DNA of 64,000 nucleotides. Source: an uncultured Aquimarina sp. (GTDB lineage: Bacteria > Bacteroidota > Bacteroidia > Flavobacteriales > Flavobacteriaceae). The DNA lies in assembly GCA_947500845.1 (NCBI GenBank), contig CANMTP010000002.1, forward strand, positions 372,001 through 436,000, given 5' to 3'. The notes beneath the pieces were generated by a model, which saw only the letters and a list, made by a program, of their open reading frames with translations, searched no databases and was not told where the DNA came from. The translations under genes were made by a program, and so were the position numbers. Every line of letters begins with the position of its first letter. Position 1 is the first letter of the stretch. Shown one piece after another: positions 55,380-63,944 of this stretch.

Positions 55380-55721
55380 TTAGCAATCCATTTCCTTACA
55401 GGGATCATGTCCCCAATTCTTCAAACTGTATCGCCAATCAGATTCTTTAATATCACTATCAGGTTGCTGCGCTTTGTGTCGTTTGATGTAACCGATCACT
55501 TTATTCATGTGATCATACTGTTCTTCACTAAGATTGTCTTTCTTAGTTTTTTTGATCTCTATGATCTTTTTTCCACTCTTATGACCTATCGCTTCGCCAT
55601 CACCGCTATCCTGACCTACATTTTTGGATGTATCGGTATCCAACCAATCCTTTAATTCACTTGGAGTCATATTGACCAAGTCATAGAATTCGTCGTATAT
55701 CTTTTCATTTGATTTTGACAT
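55380..55721 (-). CDS. DUF3140 family protein, copy 2
   Basis: 113 residues. MTPSELKDWLDTDTSKNVGQ, GEAIGHKSGKKIIEIKK and ESDWRYSLKNWGHDP parallel the other copy at every block, so the two arose by tandem duplication and then diverged well. The C-terminus ends KEMDC instead of LK. The gene lies 17 bases before copy 1. Confidence 0.85.
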   Translation of the reverse strand: MSKSNEKIYDEFYDLVNMTPSELKDWLDTDTSKNVGQDSGDGEAIGHKSGKKIIEIKKTKKDNLSEEQYDHMNKVIGYIKRHKAQQPDSDIKESDWRYSLKNWGHDPCKEMDC

Positions 55722-55809
55722 AATATTTTCTTTTAATCTAGTTTATTGAATCCTTGACTTTTTTTTTAATCCAAAAAGAAATTTTGCTAGCTTGAATGCG
55801 AGATTATAG

Positions 55810-55956
55810 TCAAAGTTCACGAGTTTTAGAGCGATTTCTTCTACAGCGTTCACTACAGTACTTGACATCATCCCAAACACTTTCCCATTTTTTCCTCCAG
55901 GTAAAAGGTCTTTTACAGGTTGAACAGATTTTTTGAGGAAGGTGTGTTTTCTTCAT
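55810..55956 (-). CDS. DUF2256 zinc-ribbon protein
   Basis: 48 residues from the ATG at 55956: LPQKICSTCKRPFTWRKKWE and VKYCSERCRR give four Cys in a zinc-ribbon pattern. DUF2256 genes are often placed next to photolyase genes. The frame is open 14 codons further upstream, but that stretch is hydrophobic and overlaps the promoter box at 55975. It is the first gene of the light-repair cluster. Confidence 0.85.
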   Translation of the reverse strand: MKKTHLPQKICSTCKRPFTWRKKWESVWDDVKYCSERCRRNRSKTREL

Positions 55957-55974
55957 TTTTAATATAATGTTTAA

Positions 55975-55982
55975 CAAATTTA
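55975..55982 (-). promoter_or_regulatory. -7 promoter box for the light-repair cluster
   Basis: Read on the minus strand: TAAATTTG, fitting TAnnTTTG, 18 bases before the DUF2256 ATG. Confidence 0.45.
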
Positions 55983-56048
55983 TTAAATCATTAAACAAAA
56001 AAGAAATAACTAGGAAAGGTTTAACAGATTTTGAAGGATAAATTAACT

Positions 56049-56223
56049 TAAACCCATTTTATGCATTAGAAAATCTGTTACAGCTTCCAGCTACTGCAAA
56101 ATATAGCACTACGCTACATTTTTAAATTTAACCGTAGCGATGCTATGCTAAAATTTAGAAAATGTCATATTTTATGGCATCTGAAAGCTTCATTACGAAG
56201 TTCTAATGCATAAAACGGGTTAA
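56049..56223. repeat. Long imperfect palindrome, MITE-like element B
   Basis: The arms at 56049-56071 and 56201-56223 match at 21 of 23 positions as inverted copies, both holding TTTTATGCATTAGAA. The core has AGCACTACGCTAC facing GTAGCGATGCTATGCT. The right arm contains the TAG stop and last codons of the pdeM gene. The layout, the ATGCC/ATAAAAT inner blocks and the ATAGC-type centre resemble element A at 9575-9736. Confidence 0.68.
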
Positions 56224-56859
56224 ATCGACTTGAATCACTTCGTCTTCGGTAATCACGAATACTTCGTCATTTTCACTGGGATTCATAGTATAGTTACCTG
56301 TAAAGGCTCCAAATGCAGGTAAAATCAATTGAGTAGGCGTTTTGAAAAAACACGGTATCGATAAGGATTGCCTACCTAATCCTTGTAACCGTATCCCAGG
56401 ATGAATATGTCCAGAAATGGTAAAAACATGTTCTCTTTCTTCGGGAATATGGGTGAGTAGAACAGCACCTATTTGCCATTGGGGCGTAACGTGTACATTT
56501 ACTTCTTCGTATTTCAAAGGAGAAATGATATCATGATTTCCGGTAACCAAAACAACTTTCGCTGTTATATTTTTAATCCATTCTGAAAATAATAACCATT
56601 CTGAATTGATTACACTGTGAAACAGATCTCCCAAAAAACAAAGCACTCTAGGCTTAAAGTGAGCAAAAGTTCGATCTAGTTTATCAAAATTATAAGGTAT
56701 TGCAGATTGCGGTACAGCACTGCCATGTTTTCTAAAATGCGACACTTTTCCCAAATGCACATCGGTAATTAACAGCATATCGGTTTCATGCCAATATAGT
56801 GCTCCGCTGGGATGAAGCGTAAAAGTTTGAGCATGTGAAGTAATTGTTTTTGTTTTCAT
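56203..56859 (-). CDS. pdeM: Ligase-associated DNA damage response metallophosphoesterase
   Basis: 218 residues of the calcineurin-like fold: LLITDVHLGKVSHFRKHG (Asp-x-His), FLGDLFHS (GD-x-x-H variant), VTGNHD (about 113-118) and SGHIHPGIRL. It belongs to the TIGR04123-type family found with LigD-like ligase cassettes in Bacteroidota and proteobacteria. Its 3' end lies inside a palindromic element that provides the stop. It is 15 bases after the helicase gene. Confidence 0.9.
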   Translation of the reverse strand: MKTKTITSHAQTFTLHPSGALYWHETDMLLITDVHLGKVSHFRKHGSAVPQSAIPYNFDKLDRTFAHFKPRVLCFLGDLFHSVINSEWLLFSEWIKNITAKVVLVTGNHDIISPLKYEEVNVHVTPQWQIGAVLLTHIPEEREHVFTISGHIHPGIRLQGLGRQSLSIPCFFKTPTQLILPAFGAFTGNYTMNPSENDEVFVITEDEVIQVDLTRFMH

Positions 56860-56874
56860 TTGCCGACCACAAAG

Positions 56875-59337
56875 CTATGATTTTTCTAATTGTATGGTCA
56901 TTTTTCGAATGCGATCTGCCAGTTTTTCTGAAGAAAGTTTTTCTCGCAATCGATCTGTAATAATAGGAAACGAAAATGGAGTCGGTTTTTGGCAGCGTTT
57001 CCAAAGGATGGTTTGTGTAGAGATACGTTCCATAGCCAACTGTAATCTTCCTTCTTCTAATTGATGCTCAAAAGTTTCTGTAAAGGCCTGTTGGAACAAC
57101 AAATTATCAGGTTCATATTCTTTGAAGACATTAAAAAGTAATTGAGAACTCGATTGAAGATGCTTACTTTTTAATAATTTATCGGGATATCCGGTAAATA
57201 CCAATCCAGAAATTACGGCAACATCTCGAAATTTTCGCCTGGCCATTTCTGTTGCATTTAAGCTTTTTCGCAAATCGCTGCTTAAAAAGTCTGTAGTAAA
57301 CAAATCATTGTCCAATACCTGCTGCATGTCGATTTCCTGATCAGATAAGAGTTCAAAACCGTAATCATTAAAGGCAATAGAGAACGTAATCGGTGAAAGT
57401 AAACTTATTCGATAGGCCAGTAAACTGCCCAGGGCTTCATGTACAAATCGCCCTTCAAAGGGATAAAAAATAGCGTGATATCCTTCTCGCGTTTTAAAAG
57501 TCTCTATTAAAAACTGTCCCGGACCAGGCACAATGCTGTCTTGTCTTTGTTTTTCAAAAATATGATTTAGAGCATTGAGTTCTCTCGATTTTCCTGACGT
57601 TGAATTGGCCAGATACATCTCTTCTCTTAATAATTCACTCATTTCTGAAGAGAAACTCATACGACCTCCCATCCAGCTTGGTACTTTTGCTGTTTTTTTA
57701 TTTGATTTTCTTACCAATACCTGCATATTCTTGACTTTGAACAACTCTAAGTTACGCCCGGCAAAAGTAAATACATCGCCTGGTTTCAATTTTGAAACGA
57801 ACCATTCTTCTATCGATCCCAAAAACCCGCCTTTCATATATTTCACGGTTAAAATCGCATCACTTACAATAGTACCTATTTGTAACCGATGCCGCATGGC
57901 TACTCCCCTACTATTTACTTTAAACTTGCCATCAGCTTCGATTTCTACTTTTTTATATTCGTCATAAGATTGCAAACTTTGTGCACCCATGGTAATGAAA
58001 TTTAAAACCCATTGATATTGCTCTTTGGTGATCGATTGAAAACAAAATGTACTTTTAATTTCAGGAAAAATCTCTTCAGGATAAAAACCATTAGAAACCG
58101 CCAGCGTAGTGAGATATTGCACCAATACGTCATAGCTATTTAGATACGGCACTCGATCTTCTACTATCTTATCTTTTACTGCCTTTTGCAACGCCGAAGC
58201 CTCAATAAGTTCTATGGCATGTGTAGGTAAAAAATAAATGACACTTTCTTTGCCCGGCTGATGCCCACTACGACCTGCGCGCTGCAAAAACCGAGCTACT
58301 CCCTTGGGCCCACCAATTTGGATGATTGTTTCTACCGGTGCGAAATCCACTCCCAGATCAAGACTCGAAGTACAAACTACGGCCTTTAATTGTTCATTTC
58401 TAATTGCATGTTCTACCCAGATCCTGGTTTCTTTATTTATGCTACCATGGTGCATAGCAATCTCCCCTGCAAATTCTGGATGCTTTTCTAAAATTTTTTG
58501 AAACCATATTTCGCATTGCGATCTGGTGTTGGTAAAAAGCAATGTGGTTTTACTTTTATTGATAATAGGAATGACCTCTTCTAGTAAATGCAACCCCAAA
58601 TGCCCACGCCACGGAAAGGTTTCCATTTTTTTAGGGATAATAGATTTAACCTTTATTTTTTTTTTAATATTGGCTCTTATTAATGTTGAATTCTCAAAAG
58701 CAGAAGAGTCAGAGCCCAACAGAACTTGTCTCGCCTGATCCAAATTACCAATGGTTGCTGATATACCCCAAATACGCAGCTGAGATGCTATTGTCTTTAA
58801 TCGTGATAATGCCAATTCTGTTTGGACGCCTCTTTTGCTACCTAAAAGCTCGTGCCACTCATCAATAACAATAGCGGTTACATTTTTAAAAGTTTGGTCA
58901 TACCCTTTGGAAGCTAACAAGAGATGTAAACTCTCTGGAGTGGTAATTAACAAATCGGGCATTTTTCTTTTTTGAGCAGCTCGCTCTTTTTGATCGGTAT
59001 CTCCTGTACGTATCCCTACGGTGAGTGGACCGCCAATACCCTCGACAAAACGTTCTGCAGCCTGTTTGATCTCAATCGAAAGTGCTTTGAGCGGAGTAAT
59101 CCAAACTGCTTTAAGTCCTTTTTTATGTTCTGAAAGATAATCTGGATTTTTTCTAATATACTCTAGAACTATAGCCACCCAAAGTGCATAGGTCTTTCCG
59201 CTACCCGTAGGAGCATTCAACAATCCGTTTTTTCCCTGCAAAAAGGCAGTCCAAACTTGTTTTTGAAAAGCAAAGGGTGTCCAATTTTGCTGTTCAAACC
59301 AATCGATCGCTATTTGTTGAAGATTATTTTTATTCAT
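56875..59337 (-). CDS. Ligase-associated DEXH-box helicase (Lhr-like)
   Basis: 820 residues: motif I APTGSGKTYALW (about 40-51), DEWHELLGSKRG as the DEXH box, SATIGNLDQ as motif III, a second RecA domain (LLFTNTRSQCEIWF, SSLDLGVDFAPVETIIQIG, QRAGRSGHQPG), and a C-terminal Lhr-type region. It matches TIGR04121-type helicases of the ligase-associated DNA repair cassette. It starts just before the opposite-strand insert at 59412 and otherwise would adjoin the ligase. Confidence 0.93.
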   Translation of the reverse strand: MNKNNLQQIAIDWFEQQNWTPFAFQKQVWTAFLQGKNGLLNAPTGSGKTYALWVAIVLEYIRKNPDYLSEHKKGLKAVWITPLKALSIEIKQAAERFVEGIGGPLTVGIRTGDTDQKERAAQKRKMPDLLITTPESLHLLLASKGYDQTFKNVTAIVIDEWHELLGSKRGVQTELALSRLKTIASQLRIWGISATIGNLDQARQVLLGSDSSAFENSTLIRANIKKKIKVKSIIPKKMETFPWRGHLGLHLLEEVIPIINKSKTTLLFTNTRSQCEIWFQKILEKHPEFAGEIAMHHGSINKETRIWVEHAIRNEQLKAVVCTSSLDLGVDFAPVETIIQIGGPKGVARFLQRAGRSGHQPGKESVIYFLPTHAIELIEASALQKAVKDKIVEDRVPYLNSYDVLVQYLTTLAVSNGFYPEEIFPEIKSTFCFQSITKEQYQWVLNFITMGAQSLQSYDEYKKVEIEADGKFKVNSRGVAMRHRLQIGTIVSDAILTVKYMKGGFLGSIEEWFVSKLKPGDVFTFAGRNLELFKVKNMQVLVRKSNKKTAKVPSWMGGRMSFSSEMSELLREEMYLANSTSGKSRELNALNHIFEKQRQDSIVPGPGQFLIETFKTREGYHAIFYPFEGRFVHEALGSLLAYRISLLSPITFSIAFNDYGFELLSDQEIDMQQVLDNDLFTTDFLSSDLRKSLNATEMARRKFRDVAVISGLVFTGYPDKLLKSKHLQSSSQLLFNVFKEYEPDNLLFQQAFTETFEHQLEEGRLQLAMERISTQTILWKRCQKPTPFSFPIITDRLREKLSSEKLADRIRKMTIQLEKS

Positions 59338-59411
59338 TTATACGCTTAAAATTACGTAATTTGTATTTTTAAATTGTTTATTATTACATTTAATAATATC
59401 TCAAAAAAAAT

Positions 59412-60179
59412 TTGGAAGAACAGGGTTACATTGAAATAAAAATAAAAAATAAGGATAATACAATTACTCCTCTAGATATTGATATTAATGATGTTAAAGA
59501 AATAATATCTGACGTAGAAAGCTTCCTGTATCCTACTAGAAAAGAAAAAATAACTCGGCCAGAAATATCATACAAAGTCGAAAACGGATCCATAAAACAT
59601 AAATTTTTCCTTCCAATATCGGGAGTTTTACTTTTTCAAGGCTTAGTGAGAGAAGTAAAAAAAAGAGAATCATTGGATTTTCTAGATTACAAAAGAGCAA
59701 CTATTATCCAAAAATTTCAAGAGAAAGCTACAAATGAAAATTTGGAGTTTTACTTCAATGATTCTTTGAACACAAAAGCTCATTTGTTAATTAATAATGA
59801 GACAAGTTTCATAATTACAAAACCAGAATTTTACGAAACTCAATTGTATCTTTATGGCGAAATCTATGATGAAGGAGGGAAAAAACCGAATATTAATATT
59901 GATACAAAAGAATTTGGAAATCTTACTGTTTCAGCTACCAAAGAACAACTTTTAGCCGGAGAAAAGCGTATTTATAAACAATATGGACTTAAAGTCTCAG
60001 CTAAAAAAAGCTTATCAGATGGATCACTAAAAGATTTAAAATTAATTAATTTCATCTCTTATAAACCATCTTTTAATGAAACTCTGCTTGACAAAATCAT
60101 AGCTAAAACATCTAAAAAGTGGGAAGAGGTAAAAGACGTAGACAGTTGGTTAAGCGAAATTAGAGGCACCTATGAATAG
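59412..60179 (+). CDS. Unknown protein paired with a PIN nuclease
   Basis: 255 residues from a TTG start preceded by an A-run; there is no earlier ATG. It is soluble, charged and Lys-rich, with an alpha/beta pattern (DINDVKEIISDVESFLYPTR, YKVENGSIKHKFFLPISGVL, FYFNDSLNTKAHLLI). The text contains no domain I recognise and is too large for a classic antitoxin. Its end overlaps the PIN gene by 8 bases, so they are translated together. It is AT-richer than the flanking repair genes by eye, which suggests transfer. It points against the direction of the ligase cassette. Confidence 0.7.
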   Translation: MEEQGYIEIKIKNKDNTITPLDIDINDVKEIISDVESFLYPTRKEKITRPEISYKVENGSIKHKFFLPISGVLLFQGLVREVKKRESLDFLDYKRATIIQKFQEKATNENLEFYFNDSLNTKAHLLINNETSFIITKPEFYETQLYLYGEIYDEGGKKPNINIDTKEFGNLTVSATKEQLLAGEKRIYKQYGLKVSAKKSLSDGSLKDLKLINFISYKPSFNETLLDKIIAKTSKKWEEVKDVDSWLSEIRGTYE

Positions 60180-60648
60180 TGTTCTCGTGGATACCTCTTT
60201 TTGTATTCGACTTTTAAAATCGAATGATCCTTTTCATGAAAATGTTAAAAATTGGTTTGAATATTTCTTAAACCAGAAAATAGATATTTATTTATCAACT
60301 ATTGCAATTTCAGAATATAGCGTAAAAGATGATCCTATAAATTTATTGGCATTACAAACTTTTAAAATATTAGAATTCGATTTTGAAGATGCAAGAACTT
60401 CAGGAAAGTTCACAAATTTAATACTTCAAAATTCTGAAATTAGAGAAATTGAGAAAAGATCAGTTGTCATAAATGATATAAAGTTAATAGCGCAAGTTCA
60501 TAATAGAGAAATCGATGCTTATATTTCCAAAGACAGAAAATCCTTTTCAAAAATAATAGAAAATTTAAAAAAAGAAACTGATTTAAATTTTATATTTATA
60601 GATCTGACTGTCCCTAAAAATGAATTTTTAGGAGAACTTGATTTCTAA
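60172..60648 (+). CDS. PIN-domain ribonuclease
   Basis: 158 residues with the PIN acidic set: VDTSFCIRLL (Asp-7), AISEYSV (Glu), and NDIKLIAQVHNREIDAYISK followed by KDRKSF (Asp residues). PIN proteins cut RNA and often act as toxins. It is slightly longer than VapC (about 130-140). Its stop overlaps the opposite-strand ligase stop (60645-60648), the tightest convergent fit possible. It forms an operon with the unknown gene before it. Confidence 0.85.
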   Translation: MNSVLVDTSFCIRLLKSNDPFHENVKNWFEYFLNQKIDIYLSTIAISEYSVKDDPINLLALQTFKILEFDFEDARTSGKFTNLILQNSEIREIEKRSVVINDIKLIAQVHNREIDAYISKDRKSFSKIIENLKKETDLNFIFIDLTVPKNEFLGELDF

Positions 60649-62258
60649 TTGATCATGGCCTTTAAATCATCCAGGGTATTGGCTTCTTCTATTTTTTTGT
60701 CTTGTCTCCATCTTAAAATACGGGGGAACCGTGTAGCAATACCACTTTTATGTCTTTTTGATAATGCGATTCCTTCAAAAGCTATTTCGAAAACGAGCTC
60801 AGGCGTTACACTACGAACCGGGCCAAATCGTTCTAGGGTGTTTTTTTTGATCCAGGCATCGACTTTTCGAAATTCTGCATCGGTCAATCCAGAGTATGCT
60901 TTGGCAAAAGTTACCAATTCTTTGTTATCTTCATTCCAAAGAGCAAATGTATAATCGGTAAAGAGATTGGATCTGCGGCCATGGCCTCTCATTGCATACG
61001 TAAGCACTGCATCGATTGTTAAAGGATCAACTTTCCATTTCCACCAATCTCCCTTTTTTCTTCCTACTTGATATGCAGAGTCTTTTCGTTTCAACATGAG
61101 GCCTTCACTTCGTTTTTCACGTGATCGTGCTCTTTCTTTTTCAACATCTTCCCAAGAATCAAAATACATTTTTTCTGATAAGTAAAATGAAAAATTGTTT
61201 TTAGATTCCAGATCAAGTCTGGAATGACAGTCTTTATAAAGTTTTTCTAATACTTCTCTTCGTTTAGAAAAAGGTAAATGGCGTATATCATTTCCCTCCC
61301 ATTCTAATAAATCATATGCTTTTAGAATTACCGGTGTCTTCTCCAACAAGGCTTTAGAAACTGTTTTTCTACCTATTCTGGTTTGAAGATCATTAAAAGT
61401 TCCTATTTCTCCTTCAGGAAAAGGTAAAATTTCACCATCAATTACGGTACCATCGGGTATTTGATCGACAAATTGATGAAACTCTGGATATTTATCGGTT
61501 ACCAATTCTTCACCACGACTCCAAACGAAAATTTCATTACTACGTATAATGACTTGCGATCGTATTCCGTCCCATTTATGCTCTGCACTCCATTCACTCA
61601 CTTTTCCCAAGTCTGAAACTTCGTTCTCGATAGCATAGGCCAAATAAAAAGGATACGGTTTGGACAAAAAATCGGATTCTTTTTCTTCAAGAATTAAATC
61701 ATGAAAAGAGATCGTATTAGGATCCCAATTCCCCATTAATTTATATGCTAATAGGTCTTCATCGATTTGTGTAGCCTTTGCCAACGCTCGGGTCATTAAT
61801 TTTTGACTCACGCCTATTCTAAAACTACCGGTGATTAGTTTAGTAAATACAAATCGTTCATAATAATCGAGTTTTTCCAGATTGTTCAGCAAATATTCCT
61901 TTTTTTGCTGATCATCTTTTTTTTTCAAATCGATAATCTCTTCTAAGTACTGAGTTAATGTTTTTTCTGTACTTTTTTCTGAAGGAGGCGCAACTAATGC
62001 AATAGTTTCTGCCAAATCACCTACAATATGATAAGATTCTTCAAACAACCAAAGCGGAATATTAGCTAACTCTGAAGCCCAAGTTCTCAATAAAGTTGTA
62101 TTTACCGGCCGGGGAGGTCGCCGATGGGAAAGTATAGCAATGGTCCAAACCTTATCGGTGTCTGGAGCATTTTCAAAATAAGATGCCAATGCATCAACCT
62201 TTACATTGGTTTTGTTTGTGCTGTCTAATTTTTTGATTAATTCTGCAAAGCGCTTCAT
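60645..62258 (-). CDS. ATP-dependent DNA ligase of the ligase-associated repair cassette
   Basis: 537 residues. The N-terminal helical domain (about 1-200) is followed by motif I with the adenylated lysine in AEHKWDGIRSQ (Lys-228), DGEILPF (motif III-like), ILKAYDLLEW, EGLMLKRKDSAYQVG (motif IV/V), and a C-terminal OB domain with KGDWWKWKVDP. It would seal nicks in DNA using ATP, alongside the NAD-dependent housekeeping ligase. A repeat-derived peptide, CHSRLDLESKN (344-354), is inserted between the catalytic motifs. It overlaps the exonuclease gene by 4 bases. Confidence 0.93.
   Translation of the reverse strand: MKRFAELIKKLDSTNKTNVKVDALASYFENAPDTDKVWTIAILSHRRPPRPVNTTLLRTWASELANIPLWLFEESYHIVGDLAETIALVAPPSEKSTEKTLTQYLEEIIDLKKKDDQQKKEYLLNNLEKLDYYERFVFTKLITGSFRIGVSQKLMTRALAKATQIDEDLLAYKLMGNWDPNTISFHDLILEEKESDFLSKPYPFYLAYAIENEVSDLGKVSEWSAEHKWDGIRSQVIIRSNEIFVWSRGEELVTDKYPEFHQFVDQIPDGTVIDGEILPFPEGEIGTFNDLQTRIGRKTVSKALLEKTPVILKAYDLLEWEGNDIRHLPFSKRREVLEKLYKDCHSRLDLESKNNFSFYLSEKMYFDSWEDVEKERARSREKRSEGLMLKRKDSAYQVGRKKGDWWKWKVDPLTIDAVLTYAMRGHGRRSNLFTDYTFALWNEDNKELVTFAKAYSGLTDAEFRKVDAWIKKNTLERFGPVRSVTPELVFEIAFEGIALSKRHKSGIATRFPRILRWRQDKKIEEANTLDDLKAMIN
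61204..61230. repeat. Small palindromic repeat inside the ligase gene
   Basis: ATTCCAGA (61205-61212), loop TCAAG, TCTGGAAT (61218-61225), then GACAG. It is in frame and encodes part of CHSRLDLESKN in the ligase. It shares the GATTCC..GGAATGA layout with the repeats at 9152 and 30405. Confidence 0.7.
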
Positions 62259-63280
62259 ATGTTTTCTTCGATCTCTTTTTTGGTTTCAAGCTCAGCCAAC
62301 TCCCCTTCATATTGTGTCTTCTCGGTTCGCGCATCATAACCCAATTCTCTAAGGTAACGTGAAAAAATATCAGTATACCCGTGGGTGCTAATGATTTTTT
62401 CTGCCCCTGTTTCTTTAATTGCAGTAAGTAGCCCTTGCCAATCACAATGATCAGAAAGCACAAAACCTTTATCGATTGCACGACGTCGGCGTGCCCCACG
62501 AAATGTCATCCAGCCACTAGCCGAAGCTGTAACGTAAGGCACCATCTTTCGAATCCAGGTGCTACCATGAGCACTTGGCGGTGCAAGTACCATATTTCCA
62601 TTAAGTTCTTCTTTTTTCGTTTCTCTGGTAATTAAAGTAGTTTCGGGAAAATCGACCATCGGGCGAATTACTTTGGTCATGTTTTCGATAGCTCCATGCG
62701 TATAAATTTTCCCAATAGAAGCATCTAGATGTTTTAATAACCGCTGTGCTTTGCCGAGTGAATATCCAAAAAGCACAGAAGTTTTTCTTTCAGCTTTATT
62801 AGATGCCCACCATTCATTGATATCGGCAAATACTTGCTCTTGGGGAATCCACTTAAAGGCAGGCAGGCCAAAAGTACATTCTGTAATGAATGTATGACAT
62901 TTTACAGGTTCATAAGGTACAGAAATCCCATCATCTTCTATTTTATAGTCTCCTGTAAACACCCATACCTCTCCTTTGTGTTCAACTCTTATTTGAGAAC
63001 TTCCTATTATATGACCTGCAGGATAAAAAGAAAAGGTTACATTATTAATGGTAAATGTTTCTCTGTATTCTTTACCACTTACATTAATTTCTCCTAATCT
63101 ATGCTTGATGATTGGTACATTCGTTGTATGCGTAATATATTGTTTATGACCCCAACGACTATGGTCGGCATGACCATGCGTAATAATAGCTTTATCTACA
63201 GGACGCCAAGGATCGAGGTAAACATCTGCCGCTTCACAATAAATTCCGTTTTCATTAAATACGAGAAGTGGCGTTTTCAT
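62255..63280 (-). CDS. Ligase-associated MBL-fold exonuclease
   Basis: 341 residues of the metallo-beta-lactamase/beta-CASP fold: HGHADHSRWG (metal His-x-His-x-Asp-His), SFYPAGHIIGSSQI, VFTGDYKIEDDG, and the C-terminal SDHCDW and STHGYTD. It matches the TIGR04122-type DNA damage response exonuclease, SNM1/Artemis-like. It overlaps the ligase start by 4 bases, so the two are translated together. The gene is first in the cassette and the likely transcript start lies in 63281-63331. Confidence 0.92.
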   Translation of the reverse strand: MKTPLLVFNENGIYCEAADVYLDPWRPVDKAIITHGHADHSRWGHKQYITHTTNVPIIKHRLGEINVSGKEYRETFTINNVTFSFYPAGHIIGSSQIRVEHKGEVWVFTGDYKIEDDGISVPYEPVKCHTFITECTFGLPAFKWIPQEQVFADINEWWASNKAERKTSVLFGYSLGKAQRLLKHLDASIGKIYTHGAIENMTKVIRPMVDFPETTLITRETKKEELNGNMVLAPPSAHGSTWIRKMVPYVTASASGWMTFRGARRRRAIDKGFVLSDHCDWQGLLTAIKETGAEKIISTHGYTDIFSRYLRELGYDARTEKTQYEGELAELETKKEIEENI

Positions 63281-63331
63281 TTTTAATTTAAAATTAATCG
63301 TTTTATAATCGAAACATGTGCTCTAAAGCAT

Positions 63332-63742
63332 TTAAGATGAGTATTGAAAAAAGCTTATTATAAAAATCACTGTCCATAGTATCGTGCGTAACCAATTTTT
63401 ATTAGTCAATTTATGTAATAAATTACGATCAACAATACCAAATGAAATATCGTTATGAATTGGTACAAATTGAAGAAAAGTAGATCCCCACATCATCATA
63501 ACTAATACTAAGCTAATAATGTTAAGGGAAGTTAGATCTCTGAAAACTTGTACAATTACCAGACTTAACTGACCAATCATTAGTGGCATTACTACTATAG
63601 CAATTCTATTGATATACTTTTTATGCCACCTCATTAGATCTTCCCTCTTATACTCAGAAAAACTAGGATAAATAACAAGTTGTACTATCCAAATTAAAAC
63701 GAGTAATCCAAAATCGAAAAGTAATCTTATAGTTTCTAACAA
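63332..63742 (-). CDS. Four-helix membrane protein, unknown function
   Basis: 136 residues with four membrane helices (FDFGLLVLIWIVQLVIYPSF, VMPLMIGQLSLVIVQVF, IISLVLVMMMWGSTFLQFVP and TILWTVIFIISFFQ), conserved-looking FVPIHND and HKKYINR segments. Similar proteins are common in Flavobacteriaceae, but I cannot give a function. It begins 2 bases after the stop of the Lacal_2735-type gene. Confidence 0.65.
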   Translation of the reverse strand: MLETIRLLFDFGLLVLIWIVQLVIYPSFSEYKREDLMRWHKKYINRIAIVVMPLMIGQLSLVIVQVFRDLTSLNIISLVLVMMMWGSTFLQFVPIHNDISFGIVDRNLLHKLTNKNWLRTILWTVIFIISFFQYSS

Positions 63743-63744
63743 AA

Positions 63745-63915
63745 TTAATGGCTTTTTAAAGCTTCAATTTGTTTCAAAATTTCCTCTGCCTCCGCATATT
63801 TTTTATCGCTTTCTGCGCGATTAATACTTGACAACTCGTGCCATTGACCCATCAATTTTTCATACTTTTTTTGTAGCACCTCTTTCTCTGTTTTCTTTTT
63901 GAATAATCCGAACAT
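63745..63915 (-). CDS. Lacal_2735 family small protein
   Basis: 56 residues, beginning MFGLFKKKTEKEVLQKKYEK and continuing LMGQWHELSSINRAESDKKY. It is soluble and helical, with the FGLFKKKTE start and H.LS..NR..SD..YAEAE pattern of the Lacal_2735 family, a flavobacterial family without known function. It starts at the ATG at 63915. Confidence 0.8.
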   Translation of the reverse strand: MFGLFKKKTEKEVLQKKYEKLMGQWHELSSINRAESDKKYAEAEEILKQIEALKSH

Positions 63916-63944
63916 CGTTTTAGTTTTTTTAGGTAACTCTTTAA

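Noticed and set aside
55302-55655. 117-residue plus-strand hydrophobic frame over the DUF3140 genes
   Set aside because: Antisense to two well-supported genes; the apparent membrane text is an artefact of reading charged helices backwards.
62435-63286. Plus-strand frames of 66, 87 and 61 residues opposite the MBL exonuclease
   Set aside because: Antisense to a gene with all metal-binding motifs; no start context.
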